A stretch of 64,000 nt of DNA. It comes from Eurosta solidaginis. Lineage: Eukaryota > Arthropoda > Insecta > Diptera > Tephritidae. The DNA is taken from contig NC_090321.1 of the NCBI RefSeq assembly GCF_040869045.1, positions 139,739,689 to 139,803,688 on the forward strand. The letters run 5' to 3'. How positions within the stretch are numbered: the first letter of the stretch is position 1; each line of letters starts with the position of its first letter. The notes beneath the pieces were generated by a model, which was given only the letters and a program-made list of their open reading frames with translations, did no database searches and was not told the origin of the DNA. This document shows, in pieces, positions 21,610-34,030 of this stretch. Made by a program: the position numbers and the translations under genes.

Positions 21610-23010
21610 GGTATATGTTGCGAACTTGCGGCTATCAGCTATGTTTACTCCCTATAACATGAGGCATAAACTGGCTGTTCAGCTAATTCTACCATATTTG
21701 GCATACGCTGAATTGATCTACAACAAGCTAGATTCGCACTCTGCTCATAAAATGGATGTGGCCTTTAACCATATTACACGTTACATGTATGGACAGCAAA
21801 AGTTCGATCATATATCTCGTTGGAAGTCTCGCTTTTTGGGATGTCAAATTTCTGGCTATCTTAAAGCCAGGAGCTGCATTTTCATTTATCGACTAATTCT
21901 TACTAAAACGCCATTATACCTTTATACTTAAGCTTACTTTCACAAGATCTGCTCGTACAAATGATCTAATCGTACCTACATTTAAATAGGTTTCGTCGAA
22001 CTAGACTTTTTTTCGTAAACACTATACGTACCTGGAATTCTATTCCCAATTCTATAAGAAATAATTTAAGTGTATGCAACTATAAGAATGTTATCTATAA
22101 CTATTTCTCAAACAATACTTAGGACATAGACTGGCCATTTATAATTTTAAAATACCGACATTAAAATTAAATAGCTTTAGCCTACGTTATATATGGGGTA
22201 TTCCATCCCATTTCGACCAATTTTGAAACCGACCTCTTTAGAATTGGCTGAACGTTTTTCTTCTTTGTCTAGCTTACGAAAGACGTTTTTCAGAATTTTT
22301 TCAAATTTTTTCATCCAACTCAAAAAAAGTTATGAATTTTTTAAAAAACACCGTTGCTATAACTTTTTCAAAAATTTACCGTTTGGGATCTTTTTTTTTA
22401 AATTTGCTTTTAAATATACTTTTCGGAAAAAATACAAAAAAATTTTTTAAGTTTTTTTTTCAATTAAATAAAAAAAAATCGGCCCACTCCGGGATTAGTG
22501 GAGATAATTGCAGAATTGATTGAAGTTTTTTATGAGACAAAAAAAATGGCGAAATTCGAAAAATCTTGAAAAGCTGAAAAACTACAAAAAAATACTTTAA
22601 AATTTTTTTTGTATTTTTTCCGAAAGGTATATTTAAAAACAAATTTTAAAAAAAAAAAAGATCCCAAACGGTCAATTTTTGAAAAAGTTATAACAGTTTG
22701 AAAACAAAACCGGTGTTTTTTTAAAAATTCATAACTTTTTTGAGTTGGATGTAAAAATTTGAAAAAATTTTGAAAAACGTCTTTCGTAAGCTAGAAAAAG
22801 AAGAAAAACTTTCAGCCAATTCTAAAGGGGTCGGGTTCAAAATTGGTCGAAATGGGATGGAATACCCCATATATACATACTTCTTATTACATGCTTATTA
22901 GTATTTTGTAATTGTTTAATTTTATACCACTATTAATATTTTCCTGCCTTGTTGTACTATAAAATATCTATAATCTTGCTGTACTAATACTTCTTATCAA
23001 TAAACATAAA
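21610..23010 (+). pseudogene. LINE L4 ORF2 C-terminal fragment and 3' UTR, split by a MITE
   Basis: The frame at 21626-21931 (HKLAVQLILPYLAYAELIYN, then AFNHITRYMYGQQKFDHIS and KARSCIFIYRLI) is the C-terminal region of a non-LTR ORF2 downstream of RT. In shifted frames to about 22190 the usual RTNDLIVPT and TRTWNSIPNSI-like tail is recognisable. The palindromic MITE at 22193-22869 splits the 3' UTR, which resumes at 22870 and ends near 23010 with ATAAACATAAACA repeats. No RT core is present: 5'-truncated copy. Confidence 0.75.
22193..22869. mobile_element. Palindromic MITE (GGGGTATTCC family), complete copy
   Basis: About 680 bp with arms that are reverse complements along nearly their whole length. 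The ends are TGGGGTATTCCATCCC and the reverse. TA dinucleotides flank it, suggesting a Tc1/mariner-like target duplication. A second copy at 24659-28603 is split by a DINE. Poly-A/T stretches in the arms give spurious ORFs. Confidence 0.85.
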
Positions 23011-23483
23011 CATTCACAATGCATAAGTGTTACAAGAAAAGATTTAAATTTAGGTACATTCGATTAATAAATACAAAGAAAACGACATTTAAACAGCAAT
23101 ATATTGGCAATTTGATGTTTGTTAGTGTACCTAGCGTGTAGTAGCAATATAGGAGGGGTATTACATACATACATATATGCTAAAAGCAGTATTATAAGAT
23201 TTATTAATATATAAGATATATAATAAGATTTTTTAACACGCTTATATTAGCTTCACTTGTATGTATGCTTGTTTGTAACTCTCAGGGCTAGGTGCGCAAG
23301 GGAGAGTTCGACCTATCTAGCGGCAATTATTGAAGACTCGCAGCAGGGGTTAAATAACTCGCTACAGGACGAGTTGTGCTTAAGAGCGGAGATACGAACC
23401 CCTGTGCTACGATGATATCAACATCAAATATATAAGTTCATTGATACTAAAACGGCACCATATCTGCGTGTTTTTAGTTTTTT
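23011..23483. other. Unassigned sequence with a weak tRNA-like B box
   Basis: No ORF. On the minus strand at about 23385-23400 GGGGTTCGTATCTCC resembles a pol III B box and might be part of a decayed SINE, but I find no A box at the right distance. The remainder is AT-rich with TATA repeats near 23160-23230. Confidence 0.4.
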
Positions 23484-24913
23484 TATACTCAGCTGAGCAG
23501 AGCTCACAGAGTATATTAATTTTGTTCGCATAACGGTACCCCGTAACGGCATAAACTAATCGAGATAGATATCGACTCCTATATATCAAAATGATCTGGG
23601 TGAAAAAAGAAATTCATTTAGCCATGTCCGTCCGTCCGTCCGTCTGCCCGTTAACACGATAACTTGAGTACCTTTTGAGGTATCTTTATGAAATTTGGTA
23701 TGTAAGTTCCTGGGCACACATCTCAGATTACTATTTAAAATGAACGAAATCGGACTATAACTACGCCCACTTTTTCGATTTCGAAAATTTCGAAAAAACC
23801 GAAAAAGTGCGATAATTCATTACCAAAGACGGATAAAGCGATGAAACTTGGTAGGTAGGTTGACCTTATGACGCAGAATAGAAGATTAGTAAAATTTTTG
23901 ACAGTGGGCGTGGCACCGCCCACTTTTAAAAGAAGGTAATTTAAAAGTTTTGCAAGCTGTAATTTGACAGTCGAATGAAGATATCATAAAATTTGGCAGG
24001 AACGTTACTCCCATTACTGTATGTGTTCTAAATAAAAACTAGCAAAATCGGATGACGGACACGCCCACTGAAAAAAAAAATTTTAAGTAAAATTTTAACA
24101 AAAAATTGAATATCTTTACAGTATGTAAATAAATTATGTCAACATTCAATTCCAGTAATGATATGGTGCAACAAAATACAAAAATAAAAGAAAATTTCAA
24201 AATGAACGTGGCTACACCCTTTTTCACTTAATTTGTCTAGGATACTTTTAATACCATAAGTCGAACAAAAATTTACCAATCCTTTTGAAATTTGGTAGGG
24301 GCATAGATTTTAGTCGTCCGTCTGTCCTTCCGCATGGCCGTTAACACGATAACTAGAGCAAAAGTCGACATATCTTTACTGAACTTAGTTCACGTACTTA
24401 TCCGAACGCACTTTATCTTGGTATAAAAAATCAACGAAATCCGACTATGACCACGCCCACTTTTTCGATAACGAAAATTTCGAAAAATTTAAAAATGCCA
24501 TAATTCTATACCAAATACGAAAAAAGGGATGAAACATGGTGATTGGATTGGTTGTTTGTGATACCTACCATATTAAGTAGAAGAAAATTAAAAATGTCTG
24601 CAGGGCAAAATCAAAAGCCCTTGGAATCTTGGCAGGAATACTATTCGTGGTATTACATATGGGGTATTCCATCCCATTTCGACCAATTTTGAACACGACC
24701 CCTTTAGAAAAAAAAAACTTTAAAAATTTTTTTGTATTTTTTCCTAAAAGTACATTTAAATACAAATTAAAAAAAAAAACAAAGATCCCAACGGTCAATT
24801 TTTGAAAAAGTTATAGCATTTTGAAAACAAAATAAAGTTATGAATTTAAAAAAAAACGGTGTTTTCTTCAAAATGCTATAACTTTTTCAAAAATTCACCG
24901 TTTGGGATCTTTT

Positions 24914-27900
24914 TATACTCAGTTGAGCAGAGCTCACAGAGTATATTAACTTTGATTGGATAACGGTTGGTTGTACAGGTATAAAGGAATCGAGATAGAT
25001 ATAGACTTCCATATATCAAAATCATCAGTATCGAAAAAAAACTCGATTGAGCCATGTCCGTCCGTCCGTCCGTCTGCCCGTTAACACGATAACTTGAGTA
25101 AATTTTGAGGTATCTTGATGAAATTTGGTATGTGGGTTCCTGGGCACTCATCTCAGATCGCTATTTAAAATGAACGATATCGGACAATAACCACGCCCAC
25201 TTTTTCGATATCGTAAATTTCGAAAAATCGAAAAAGTGCGATAATTCATTACCAAATACGGATTAAGCGAGGAAAGGTGAGTTGAACTTATGACGCAGAA
25301 TAGAAAACTAGTAAAATTTTGGACAACGGGCGTGGCACCGCCCACTTTTAAAAGAAGGTAATTTAGAAGTTTTGCAAGCTGTAATTTGGCAGTCGTTGAA
25401 GATATCATGATGAAATTTGGCAGGAACGTTACTCTTATTACTATATGTCTGCTTAACAAAAATTTGCAAAATCGGAGAACGACCACGCCCACTTTTTAAA
25501 AAAATTTTTTTTTTAATTCAAATTTTAAAAGAAAAGTTAATATCTTTACAATATATACGTAAATTATGTCAACATTCAACTCCAGTAATTATATTTTGCA
25601 ACAAAATACAAAAATAAAAAAAAATTTCAAAATGGGCGTTGCTCCGCCCTTTTCCATTTAATTTGTCTAGGATACTTTTAATGCCATAAGTCAAACAAAA
25701 ATTTACCAATCCTTGTGAAATTTGGTAGAGGCTTAGATTCTAGGACGATAACTGTTTTCTGTGAAAAAGGGTGAAATCGGTTGAAGCCACACCCAGTTTT
25801 TATACACAGTCGACCGTCTGTCCTTCCGCTCGGCCGCTAACATGATAACTTGAGCAAAAATAGATATAGCTTTACAAAACTCAGTTCACGTACTTATCTG
25901 AACTCACTTTGTATTGGTGTAAAAAATGGCCGAAATCCGACTATGACCACGTCCACTTTTTCGATATAGAAAACTACGAAAAATGGAAAAAATGCTATAA
26001 TTATATACCAAATACGAAAAAAGGGATGAAACATGGTAATTGTATTGGTATATTGACGCAAAATATAACTTTGGAAAAAAACTTGGTAAAATGGGTGTGA
26101 CACCTACCATATTAAGTAGAAGAAAATGAAAAAGTTTTGCAGGGCGAAATCAAAAGCCCTTGGAATATTGGAATGAATACTGTTCGTGGTATTACATATA
26201 TAAATAAATTAGCGGTACCCGACAGATGATGTTCTGGATCACCCCGGTTCACATTTTGGTCGATATCTCGAAAACGCCTTCACATATACAACTAAGGGCC
26301 ACTCCCTTTTAAAACCCTCATTAATACCTTTAATTTGATACCCATATCGTACAAACACATTCTAGAGTCACCCCTGGTCCACGATTAAGGCGATATCTCG
26401 AAAAGGCGTCCACATATAGAACTAAGGCCCACTCCTTTTTAAAATAATCTTTAACACCTTTCATTTGATACCCATATCGTACAAAAAAATTCTAGAGTCA
26501 CCCCTGGCCCACCTTTATGGCGATATCTCGAAAAGGCATCCACCTATAGAAATAATGCCCACTCCCTTTCAAAATACTCATTAACACCTTTAATTTGATA
26601 CCCATATCGTACAAACAAATTCTAGAGTCACCCCTGGTCCACCTTTATGGCGATATCTCGAAAAGGCGTCCACCTATAGAACTAAGGCCCACGCCCTTTT
26701 AAAATACTCATTAACACCTTTCATTTGATACCCATATTGTACAAACGCATTCTAGAGTCAACCCTGGTCCACGTTTATGGCGATATCTCGAAAAGGCGTC
26801 CACCTATAGACCTAAGGCCCACGCCCTTTTAAAACACTTATTAACACCTTTCGTTTGATACCCATATTGTACAAACGTATTCTAGAGTCAACCCTGGTCC
26901 ACTTTTATAACGATATTCCGAAAAGGCGTCCACCTATAGAACTAAGGCCCACTCCCTTTTAAAATACTCATTAACACCTTTCATTTGATACCCATATACT
27001 ACAAACAAATTCTAGAGTCACCCCTGGTCCACCTTTATGGCGATATCTCGAAAAGGCGTCCACATATAGAACTAAGGCCCACGCCCTCTTAAAATACTCA
27101 TTAACACCTTTCATTTGATACGCATATCGTACAAACAAATTCTAGAGTCACCCCTGGTCCACCTTTATGGCGATATCTCGAAAAGGCGTCCACCTATAGA
27201 ACTTAGGCCCACTCCCTTTTAAAATTATCATTAACACATTTCATTTGATACTCATATCGTACAAACAAATTCTAGAGTCACCCCTGGTCCATCTTTGTGG
27301 CGATATCTCGAAAAGGCGTCCATCTATAGAACTTAGGTCCACGCCCTTTTAAAATACTCATTAATACCTTTCATTTGATACCCATATCGTACAAAATAAA
27401 TTCTAGAGTCACCCCTGGTCCACCTTTATGGCGATATCTCGAAAAGGCGTCCACCTATAGAACTTAGGCCCACTCCCTTTTAAAATTATCATTAACACAT
27501 TTCATTTGATACTCATATCGTACAAACAAATTCTAGAGTCACCCCTGGTTCACCTTTATGGCGATATCTCGAAAAGGCGTCCACATATAGAACTAAGGCC
27601 CACGCCCCCTTAAAATACTCATTAACACCTTTAATTTGATACACATATCGTACAAACAAATTCTAGAGTCACCCCTGGTCCACCTTTATGGCGATATCTC
27701 GAAAAGGCGTCAACCTATAGAACTTAGGCCCACTCCCTTTTAAAATTATCATTAACACATTTCATTTGATGCTCATATCGTACAAACAAATTCTAGAGTC
27801 ACCCCTGGTCCACCTTTATGGCGATATCTCGAAAAGGCATCCACATATAGAACTAAGGCCCACGCCCTCTTAAAATACTCATTAACACCTTTCGTTTGAT

Positions 27901-28168
27901 ACTCATATCGTACAAATAAATTCTAGAGTCACCCCTGGTTCACCTTTATGGCGATATCTCGAAAAGGCGTCCACATATAGAACTAAGGCCCACGCCATCT
28001 TAAAATACTCATTAATACCTTTCATTTGATACACATGTCATACAAACACATTCCAGGGTTACCCTAGGTTCTTTTTACAACATGGTGATTTTCCCTTACT
28101 TTGTCTCCACAGCTCTGAACTGAGTATGTAAGGTTCGGTTACACCCGAACTTAGCCTTCCTTACTTGT
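24914..28168 (+). mobile_element. DINE/INE-1-like element copy 3 (inner, complete)
   Basis: About 3.26 kb. It starts TATACTCAGTTGAGCAGAGC, has the GTCC microsatellite at 25056-25078, a 1-kb middle region with repeated CCACGCCCA motifs, a 14-unit 130-bp array (26261-28070), and ends AACTGAGTATGTAAGG then ACCCGAACTTAGCC and TTACTTGT. The start and the GAGTAT motif near the end are inverted repeats of each other. Insertion is into a T run of the MITE, without target duplication. It is non-autonomous. Confidence 0.85.
26261..28070 (+). repeat. 14-unit tandem array, 130-bp period
   Basis: The phrase CGATATCTCGAAAAGGCGTC recurs at 26261, 26391, 26521, 26651, 26781, 26911, 27041, 27171, 27301, 27432, 27562, 27692, 27822 and 27952, a period of 130 bp. 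From about 27041 on, alternate units share variants (TAAAATTATC versus TAAAATACTC; CACTCCC versus CACGCCC), giving a 260-bp higher-order repeat. Non-coding. Confidence 0.95.
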
Positions 28169-29411
28169 TTTTTTTTTTATTTGTTTTTTTCAATTAAATA
28201 AAAAAAAAATTAATCGGCCCACTCCGGGATTAGTGGTGATGATTGCAGAATTGATTGAAGTTTTTATGAGAAAAAAAAATGGCGAAATTCGAAAAATCCC
28301 GAAAAACTGAAAAATTACAAAATAAAACTATAAACATTTTTTTGTATTTTTTCTGAAAAGTACATTTAAAAACAAATTTAAAAAAAAAGCTCCCAAACGG
28401 TCAATTTTTGAAAGAGTTATAGCATTTTGAAAACAAAAACGGTGTTTTTTTAAAAATTCATAACTTTTTTTGAGTTGGATGAAAAAATTTCAAAAAACTT
28501 CTGAAAAACGTCTTTCTTAAGCTAGAAAAAGAAGAAAAACTTTCAGCCAAAATTCTAAAGGGGTCGGGTTCAAAATTGGTCGAAATGGGATGGAATACCC
28601 CATATATAAATAAATTAGCGGTACCCGACAGATGATGTTCTGAGCACTCTGCTACACATTTTGGTCGATTTCTCGAAAACGGCTTCACATGTACAACTAA
28701 GGCCACTCCGTTTTAAAACCATCATTAATACCTTTAATTTGATACCCATATCGTACAAACACATTATAGAGTCACCCCTGGTCCACCTTTATGGTGATAT
28801 CTCGAAATGGCGTCCACCTATAGAACTAAGGCCCACTCCCTTTTAAAATACTCATTAACACCTTTCATTAGATACCCATATCGTACAAACACATTTTACA
28901 GTCACCCCTGGTCCACCTTTATGGCGATATCTTGAAAAGGCGTCCGCTATAGAACTTAGGCCCACTCCCTTTTAAAATACTCATTGACACCTTTCATTTG
29001 ATACCAAGGTCATACAAACACATTCCAGGGTTACCCTAGGTTCATTTTCCTACATGGTGATTTTCCCTTATTTGGCAAACGATGAAAGAAAATCGTTCCA
29101 AAAAATATCACCCTTGGTCTACAATTTCGGACACTTATCGGACTCATAATTAGGAACGCTTTGAAAATATTTCAGGGGTGATTAAAAACAAAAACTATAA
29201 ATAAATGTGTTCAAATTTAACCAAATTTTCATATTAAAAAAAAAATATTCAAATAAAACGAATTGATATCTGAAGAAAGATAGCAAAGGCAAGTTGCTTC
29301 ACTTTTTAGTATTACCATTTGTATGTATCCATGAAAAAGTCAATTTTGTCTCCAAAGCTCTCAGTTGAGTATGTAATGCTCGGTTACACCTGAACTTAGC
29401 TTTCCTTACTT

Positions 29412-31705
29412 ATATTATTTATATTACTAGCTTATGCCCGTGGGCTTTACCCCACGTTTCTATAAAAATATGCAGGCTACGCGTAATTGGCCATGGGTAA
29501 AATATCAGTTAGTAAGATTGATTTCTGTTACATCTAATGACTGTTGTTGTAGCGTAGGTGGGATTGACAACTGAGTTGCAGAAGCTCTGAAGCTATAAAG
29601 GTTTGTATTGCGGTCATCAATCCCTTGATTCGCAGCTAATGATCATCCTTAGCTTCATTGATAGGGATAGAAAATTTGAGGCATTTAAAATTGAAGAGAC
29701 AAATCTTCGGTATCAATGGAATCCTTGGCTTTAAACTTTTTTGTTTTCGAAATTTTCCGATAACATGAATTGCTTCAATGACATTCGTGAAAGTTTTGTG
29801 ATGAAAAGCCTTGCCGTACTACATAAGCGTGGAGAATCAAAATAACGAAGCATAAATATTATGATATTATGGGCCCTTTTTTAAGGATCAATCGATGAGG
29901 AGAAATTTCTAATGGCTCAATCGGATATGCACAGCTTGGGAATCTTCCACGACTGTGTTAATAGAGTGATAAGTTGTCTTGGTTCTATTGATATTAACAT
30001 CCTCATTTTAACGTGCCTGTAATGCCTTTTCTCAAAGTCATTTATAGTTTGTAAAGATAGATTCAATATTTGGAAGAAACATTAGCCATTAAAGCTTCAG
30101 GTGATGTCATAATTTCTCAAAAGCTTGCAGGAAAAGAAATCAAATGTGTTAGTAAAGAAATGGGAATTTTTCCATAATTAATTTCAAGTTGTTTAGCAAA
30201 AGCTGCTGCTGAAGTGTTTTCGCCAAAATGCCCCCTCATATTTCTAAAAAGAATACATTTTTGTACGTAAAGCTCTCTATAGACGAAAAAGCACGCTTTT
30301 ACTTCAACTGCAGCTGTTCCAGCAAGTAACAGGAAAGCACCACCTTTGGGATGGTCATTACACCTTAAATTCTTAAGGGTTCGGTTTTAAACTTGCAGCG
30401 CCTGTTTATGAGTCATGGTGCACACATCGCACACCCTTACTTTGGCCTGACCGTTTGCTTATGTTGCACGTCGGTGTATCAGATGTTTGCAGACAGTGGT
30501 CATTTAAATGCGGAGTTGTACGTCCACCACACAAAGGGTATCCGCGGTATCTGAGAAAGCAACTGCCATAGTGATTTCTATTTTTGGTCTTACAACAATT
30601 AATATCAAATTAAACAGAAATGTTTGTTTCGGGTTCCTCCAGGCGTATTCAAAAATACCAGCCCTAAAGATAACATAAAATAATACTAAAGGAATAACAG
30701 CCAAACGCAAATCTGCAATCAAATTTTCCGTGTTGAAATAACCTAAATTTTTAAGGCAGCCATAGTTCTGAAAGTCCCATTTGCCTTGTTTATTTTTTGC
30801 AATTCCATATATTACTGATGCTGTTAGGACTTAAGGTCATATAGCTCCTTACCTATTTTCATTATTCCATTTGTATGGGAGAGCCACGCCCCTTCTTACT
30901 CACCCCTTATTTTCTTAGTGGTGTTAGGGAAGGACCCAATTTCACTCCTTACAGGATTTCAATGTTCTTGCATGAATACTTCCAGAGTTATGCTGTATCA
31001 AACATTCCATTTATATGGTAGGTGCCACCCCCTTTTTTATATTGAAGTTATGTTTAGCCTATGACCATCTTTGAAAGGTTTCTAGTGGGTGATTCAAATT
31101 TAGTTGTGATCTGTGGATCCGTTTAGGGAGCAACCCGATTCATACCTGCATACAAATATTCATAATTTTGGCGTTATATACTTATAGATAAAAGATGTGG
31201 ATAGACTGAAGTTAACAAAAAATTTTAAAGGCGGACGATTACTAAACATCCAAAAGGAATAACAGCCAAACAATTCTGTAGTCAAACTTTAGCTGTTATA
31301 ATGACCTAAATTTGTACGGCAGCCATAGTTCTGAAAAATCTCATTTGTAGGGAAGGTGCCACGCCCCCTTTTTCCAATTCCACATTTTACTGCTGGTGTT
31401 AGGACTTAACGTCATATAGCTTCTTACCAATTTTCATTATCCTACCATTCCAACATCCAGAGATATGTAGTATTATAAATTCCATTTATATGGGAGGTGT
31501 CACGCCCCGTTAACCCCTACCCAAATATTCATTTTGTATGGGAGGTGCCACGCCCCTTTTATATATCGATATTATTTTTGCCTATGACCATCCTTGGAAG
31601 GTTTCTAGTGGATTGTGCAAATTTGGTTGTGATCGGTTGATCCGTTTAGGACGCAACCCGATCTATACCTACATACATACATACATAGTTTGAATTTTAT
31701 ATATA
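29412..31705 (+). repeat. 2.3-kb non-autonomous repeat with internal 550-bp duplication
   Basis: It begins near ACTAGCTTATGCCCGTGGGC and ends with GATCCGTTTAGGACGCAACC, CATACATACATACATA and TTTTATATATATAG. That pair of ends resembles the widespread arthropod repeat opening TAGCTNNTGCCCG. The part at 30690-31195 is repeated at 31256-31700 (shared GGAATAACAGCCAAAC, GCAGCCATAGTTCTGAA and GTTTCTAGTGG). No ORF longer than 72 residues and no recognisable protein. Its superfamily is unclear to me. Confidence 0.55.
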
Positions 31706-31708
31706 TAG

Positions 31709-32011
31709 GTTCACACCCCGGGCAAAGCAACATCAAATTTTTAGAAATAAGGTTTTTCAATTAGAAGAACATTTTTCTCAACGGGGTCGCCTCTCGGCAG
31801 TGTTTGGCAAGCGCTCCGGGTGTATTTCTGCCATGAAAAGCTCTCAGTGAAAACTCATCTGCCTTGCAGATGCCGTTCGGAGTCGGCATAAAACATGTAG
31901 GTCCCGTCAGGCCAATTTGTAGGGAAAATCAAGAGGAGCACGACGTAAATTGGAAGAGAAGCTCGGCCTTAGGTCTCTTCGGAGGTTATCGCGCCTTACA
32001 TTTATTTTTTT
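31709..32011 (+). mobile_element. tRNA-derived SINE, copy 3 (5'-truncated)
   Basis: Plus strand; it starts inside the B box (GGTTCACACCCCGGGC) and runs through the body shared with the copies at 1818, 8190 and 62466 to CGCGCCTTACATTTATTTTT. The A box is missing, so it could not be transcribed from its own promoter. It abuts the end of the preceding repeat directly. Confidence 0.88.
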
Positions 32012-32493
32012 AGATTATTTTTTTAAACGGTTTTTTTTAGCTTGACTTGACAGTCCGGCCGGCTGGCTGGCCGGCACGAATTTTGTAATTGAAATTTAAG
32101 TAACTTCCCGATGAGCTACAAGCTTGAAACTTGGAATATAGTTCAGAACCCGATGACAATGCAATAATAAGAAAAAAACTCCGATAGGTGGCGCATGGAT
32201 CGAAATATTTCAAAAAGTCGTATTTGTGGTCCGATTTGGTTCATATTTGGAACACATAATACATACAAAAATAGAAAGAGACCTATGCAAAAACCGCCGC
32301 TAGGTGGCGCAAGGATGGAGACTTCCAAAACAAGTAAGGACGGGACTGCCGAAGACTTCATACCTTTCATGAATGGGGCTGAGCAATAATCTTATCCCAT
32401 TCGTAATATCCAATAATCGACTGTATAAGATAAGAAATATATAGTGAACAGATGTACATACCTAAACGATTTTTAAGATAAATATAAAATAAA
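32012..32493. repeat. Probable non-coding repeat, unclassified
   Basis: It contains a short CCGGCCGGCTGGCTGGCCGG tract, two AGGTGGCGCA motifs (near 32185 and 32305) about 120 bp apart, and the near-palindrome around GGACGGGACTGCC. The composition is unlike its neighbours. I recall similar wording from fly repeats but cannot name a family. Small ORFs here have no recognisable domain. Confidence 0.4.
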
Positions 32494-33911
32494 ACAAGTA
32501 AAGGTGTCTAAGTTCGGGTGTAATCGAACATTACATACTCAGCGTGAGCTTCAATTGCACATTTCATTTCAGATAAATTACTTCTCTACATAACACGTGG
32601 CACTGCGCGTTTAACAAAAGAATGTCTCCCCATTTCCTCTCACAATAAAACTTGACAAGTGAAATGCCATTGATTCAAAACTATTTTTTGCTAAGTTATA
32701 GCTTATTATTCTAGTCTACGACCCTTTTAAACTTGTTTTATATCTAAGTTGCAGTTGTCTTTAATCGATCCCGTCCATTTTTACTAAAAATATTTTCTAC
32801 TATAGGGAAACTTTATGTACCCAATTTTATTACGATCCGTTAAATTTTCTTCGAGTAATGGCTCCCGAAACATAGGAAATTACTTAGTCATAAAAAGGGC
32901 GGTGCCACACCAAGTTTCAAAAATTTTAGTGGTTTCCAATTTAATGTTATAATTCAATTTAAAAAGTAATATTCTATTGATACAAAAGCTCTTTTTCGCT
33001 AAGATATAGCATATTATTTTCGTCTACGACCCTTTAAAAACCTTTTATATAAAAGTGGGCGTGGTCTTTAACCAATTTCGTCCATTTTTTCTAGAAATAT
33101 TTCCTGCTATAGGGAAAATCTGTGTACCCAATTTATAACGATACGTTAATTTTTCTTCGAGTTATGGCTCCCGAAGCATAGGAAATTACTTAGTCATAAA
33201 AGAGGCGGTGCCACGCCTATTTCCTTAATTTGAAGTTATTCCTATTCATTGTTTTAAATTCACTTGGGAAATGAAATACCATGGATATAAAGCTATTTTT
33301 TGCAAAAATATTGCTTATTTTATTCGTCCACGACCCTTTTAAAAATCTTTTATATAAAAGTGGGTGTGGTCCTTAACCGATTTCGCTAATTTTTCTTCAA
33401 AGCATTCCTTATAGTAAAGGCAAACTCTCTGCCGAATTTTGTTACTATAAGTTTAACGATTTTTGATTTATGATTAATAATATGTGTAAAATTGATTTTG
33501 CCACAAGCGGGCGGTTCCACGCCCATTTAAAATTTTTTTTTTTTCAAGTTTTATTAAGAGTCTACATATCAGTCCACATGTCAAATTTCAACATTCTAGG
33601 TGTATTATTTACTAAATAATCAGTTTTTTTGTATTTTACAAAATGTTATATATATATAAAATGGGCGTGGTTATCATCAGATTTCGCTCACTTTCAATAC
33701 CAATCTATTCTGGGTCCAGATAAGCTCGTGTACCAAGTTTGGTGAAGATATCTCATTATTTACTCAAGTTATCGTGTTAACGGACAGACGGACGACACTG
33801 ATGATTTTGATATATGGAAGTCTATATCTATCTCCATTCCTTTATACCTGTACAACCAACCGTTATCAAATCAAAGTTAATATACTCTGTGTGCAAAGCA
33901 CGCTGAGTATA
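32494..33911 (-). mobile_element. DINE/INE-1-like element copy 4 (diverged, no tandem array)
   Basis: On the minus strand it opens TATACTCAGCGTGCTTTGCA at 33911 and ends ACACTTTACTTGT-like at 32494, with GAGTAT and ACCCGAACTTAG motifs just inside. It has the TTGATTTGATAACGG start block but lacks a long GTCC microsatellite and has no 130-bp array. The middle contains three related blocks of about 300 bp (CTACGACCCTTTT near 32715, 33025 and 33320). It represents a separate subfamily, also seen at 52359. Confidence 0.75.
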
Positions 33912-34030
33912 AAAATAGGTAGGTACTTTGTGTGAGGATGCAAAGTTTCACGTTTTTTGTGGTCTGCATGTAAAAACTATGACTACGAATCACGTATTTC
34001 AACATTATATAACGTAAACGTAAGTATTTG

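Larger units (their letters stand above)
24659..28603. mobile_element. Palindromic MITE (GGGGTATTCC family), copy split by DINE copy 3
   Basis: The left arm piece at 24659-24913 and right arm piece at 28169-28603 both match the MITE at 22193. The split lies in the T run after TTTGGGATC. The left piece is rearranged internally, with an inverted repeat around 24800-24900. It sits inside DINE copy 2 with TA-rich flanks. Confidence 0.82.
23484..29411 (+). mobile_element. DINE/INE-1-like element copy 2 (outer), split by a MITE
   Basis: It opens TATACTCAGCTGAGCAGAGC with a hairpin to GAGTAT, has the microsatellite CCGTCCGTCCGTCCGTCTGC at 23628-23646, several CCACGCCCA motifs, and closes with GAGTATGTAATGCTCGG and CACCTGAACTTAGC near 29400. 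The MITE at 24659-28603 interrupts it between GGTATTACATAT and ATAAATAAATTAGC. Its own tandem array has only three 130-bp units (28662-29040). The architecture (5' hairpin, GTCC microsatellite, tandem repeats, 3' subterminal inverse of the start) matches INE-1/Helentron-associated elements; non-coding. Confidence 0.8.

Noticed and set aside
22193..22640. Small lysine/phenylalanine-rich ORFs in both strands
   Set aside because: They are translations of poly-A/T arms of a palindromic MITE and change freely between copies.
25904..26110. Short ORFs such as MVGVTPILPSFF at 25904 and again at 57431
   Set aside because: They recur only because the DINE recurs; the frame has no domain and is broken in the copy at 9923.
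27041..27960. CRISPR-like array from evenly spaced repeats
   Set aside because: The whole 130-bp unit is conserved, with no unique spacers, and the context is a eukaryotic TE. It is a satellite-type tandem array.
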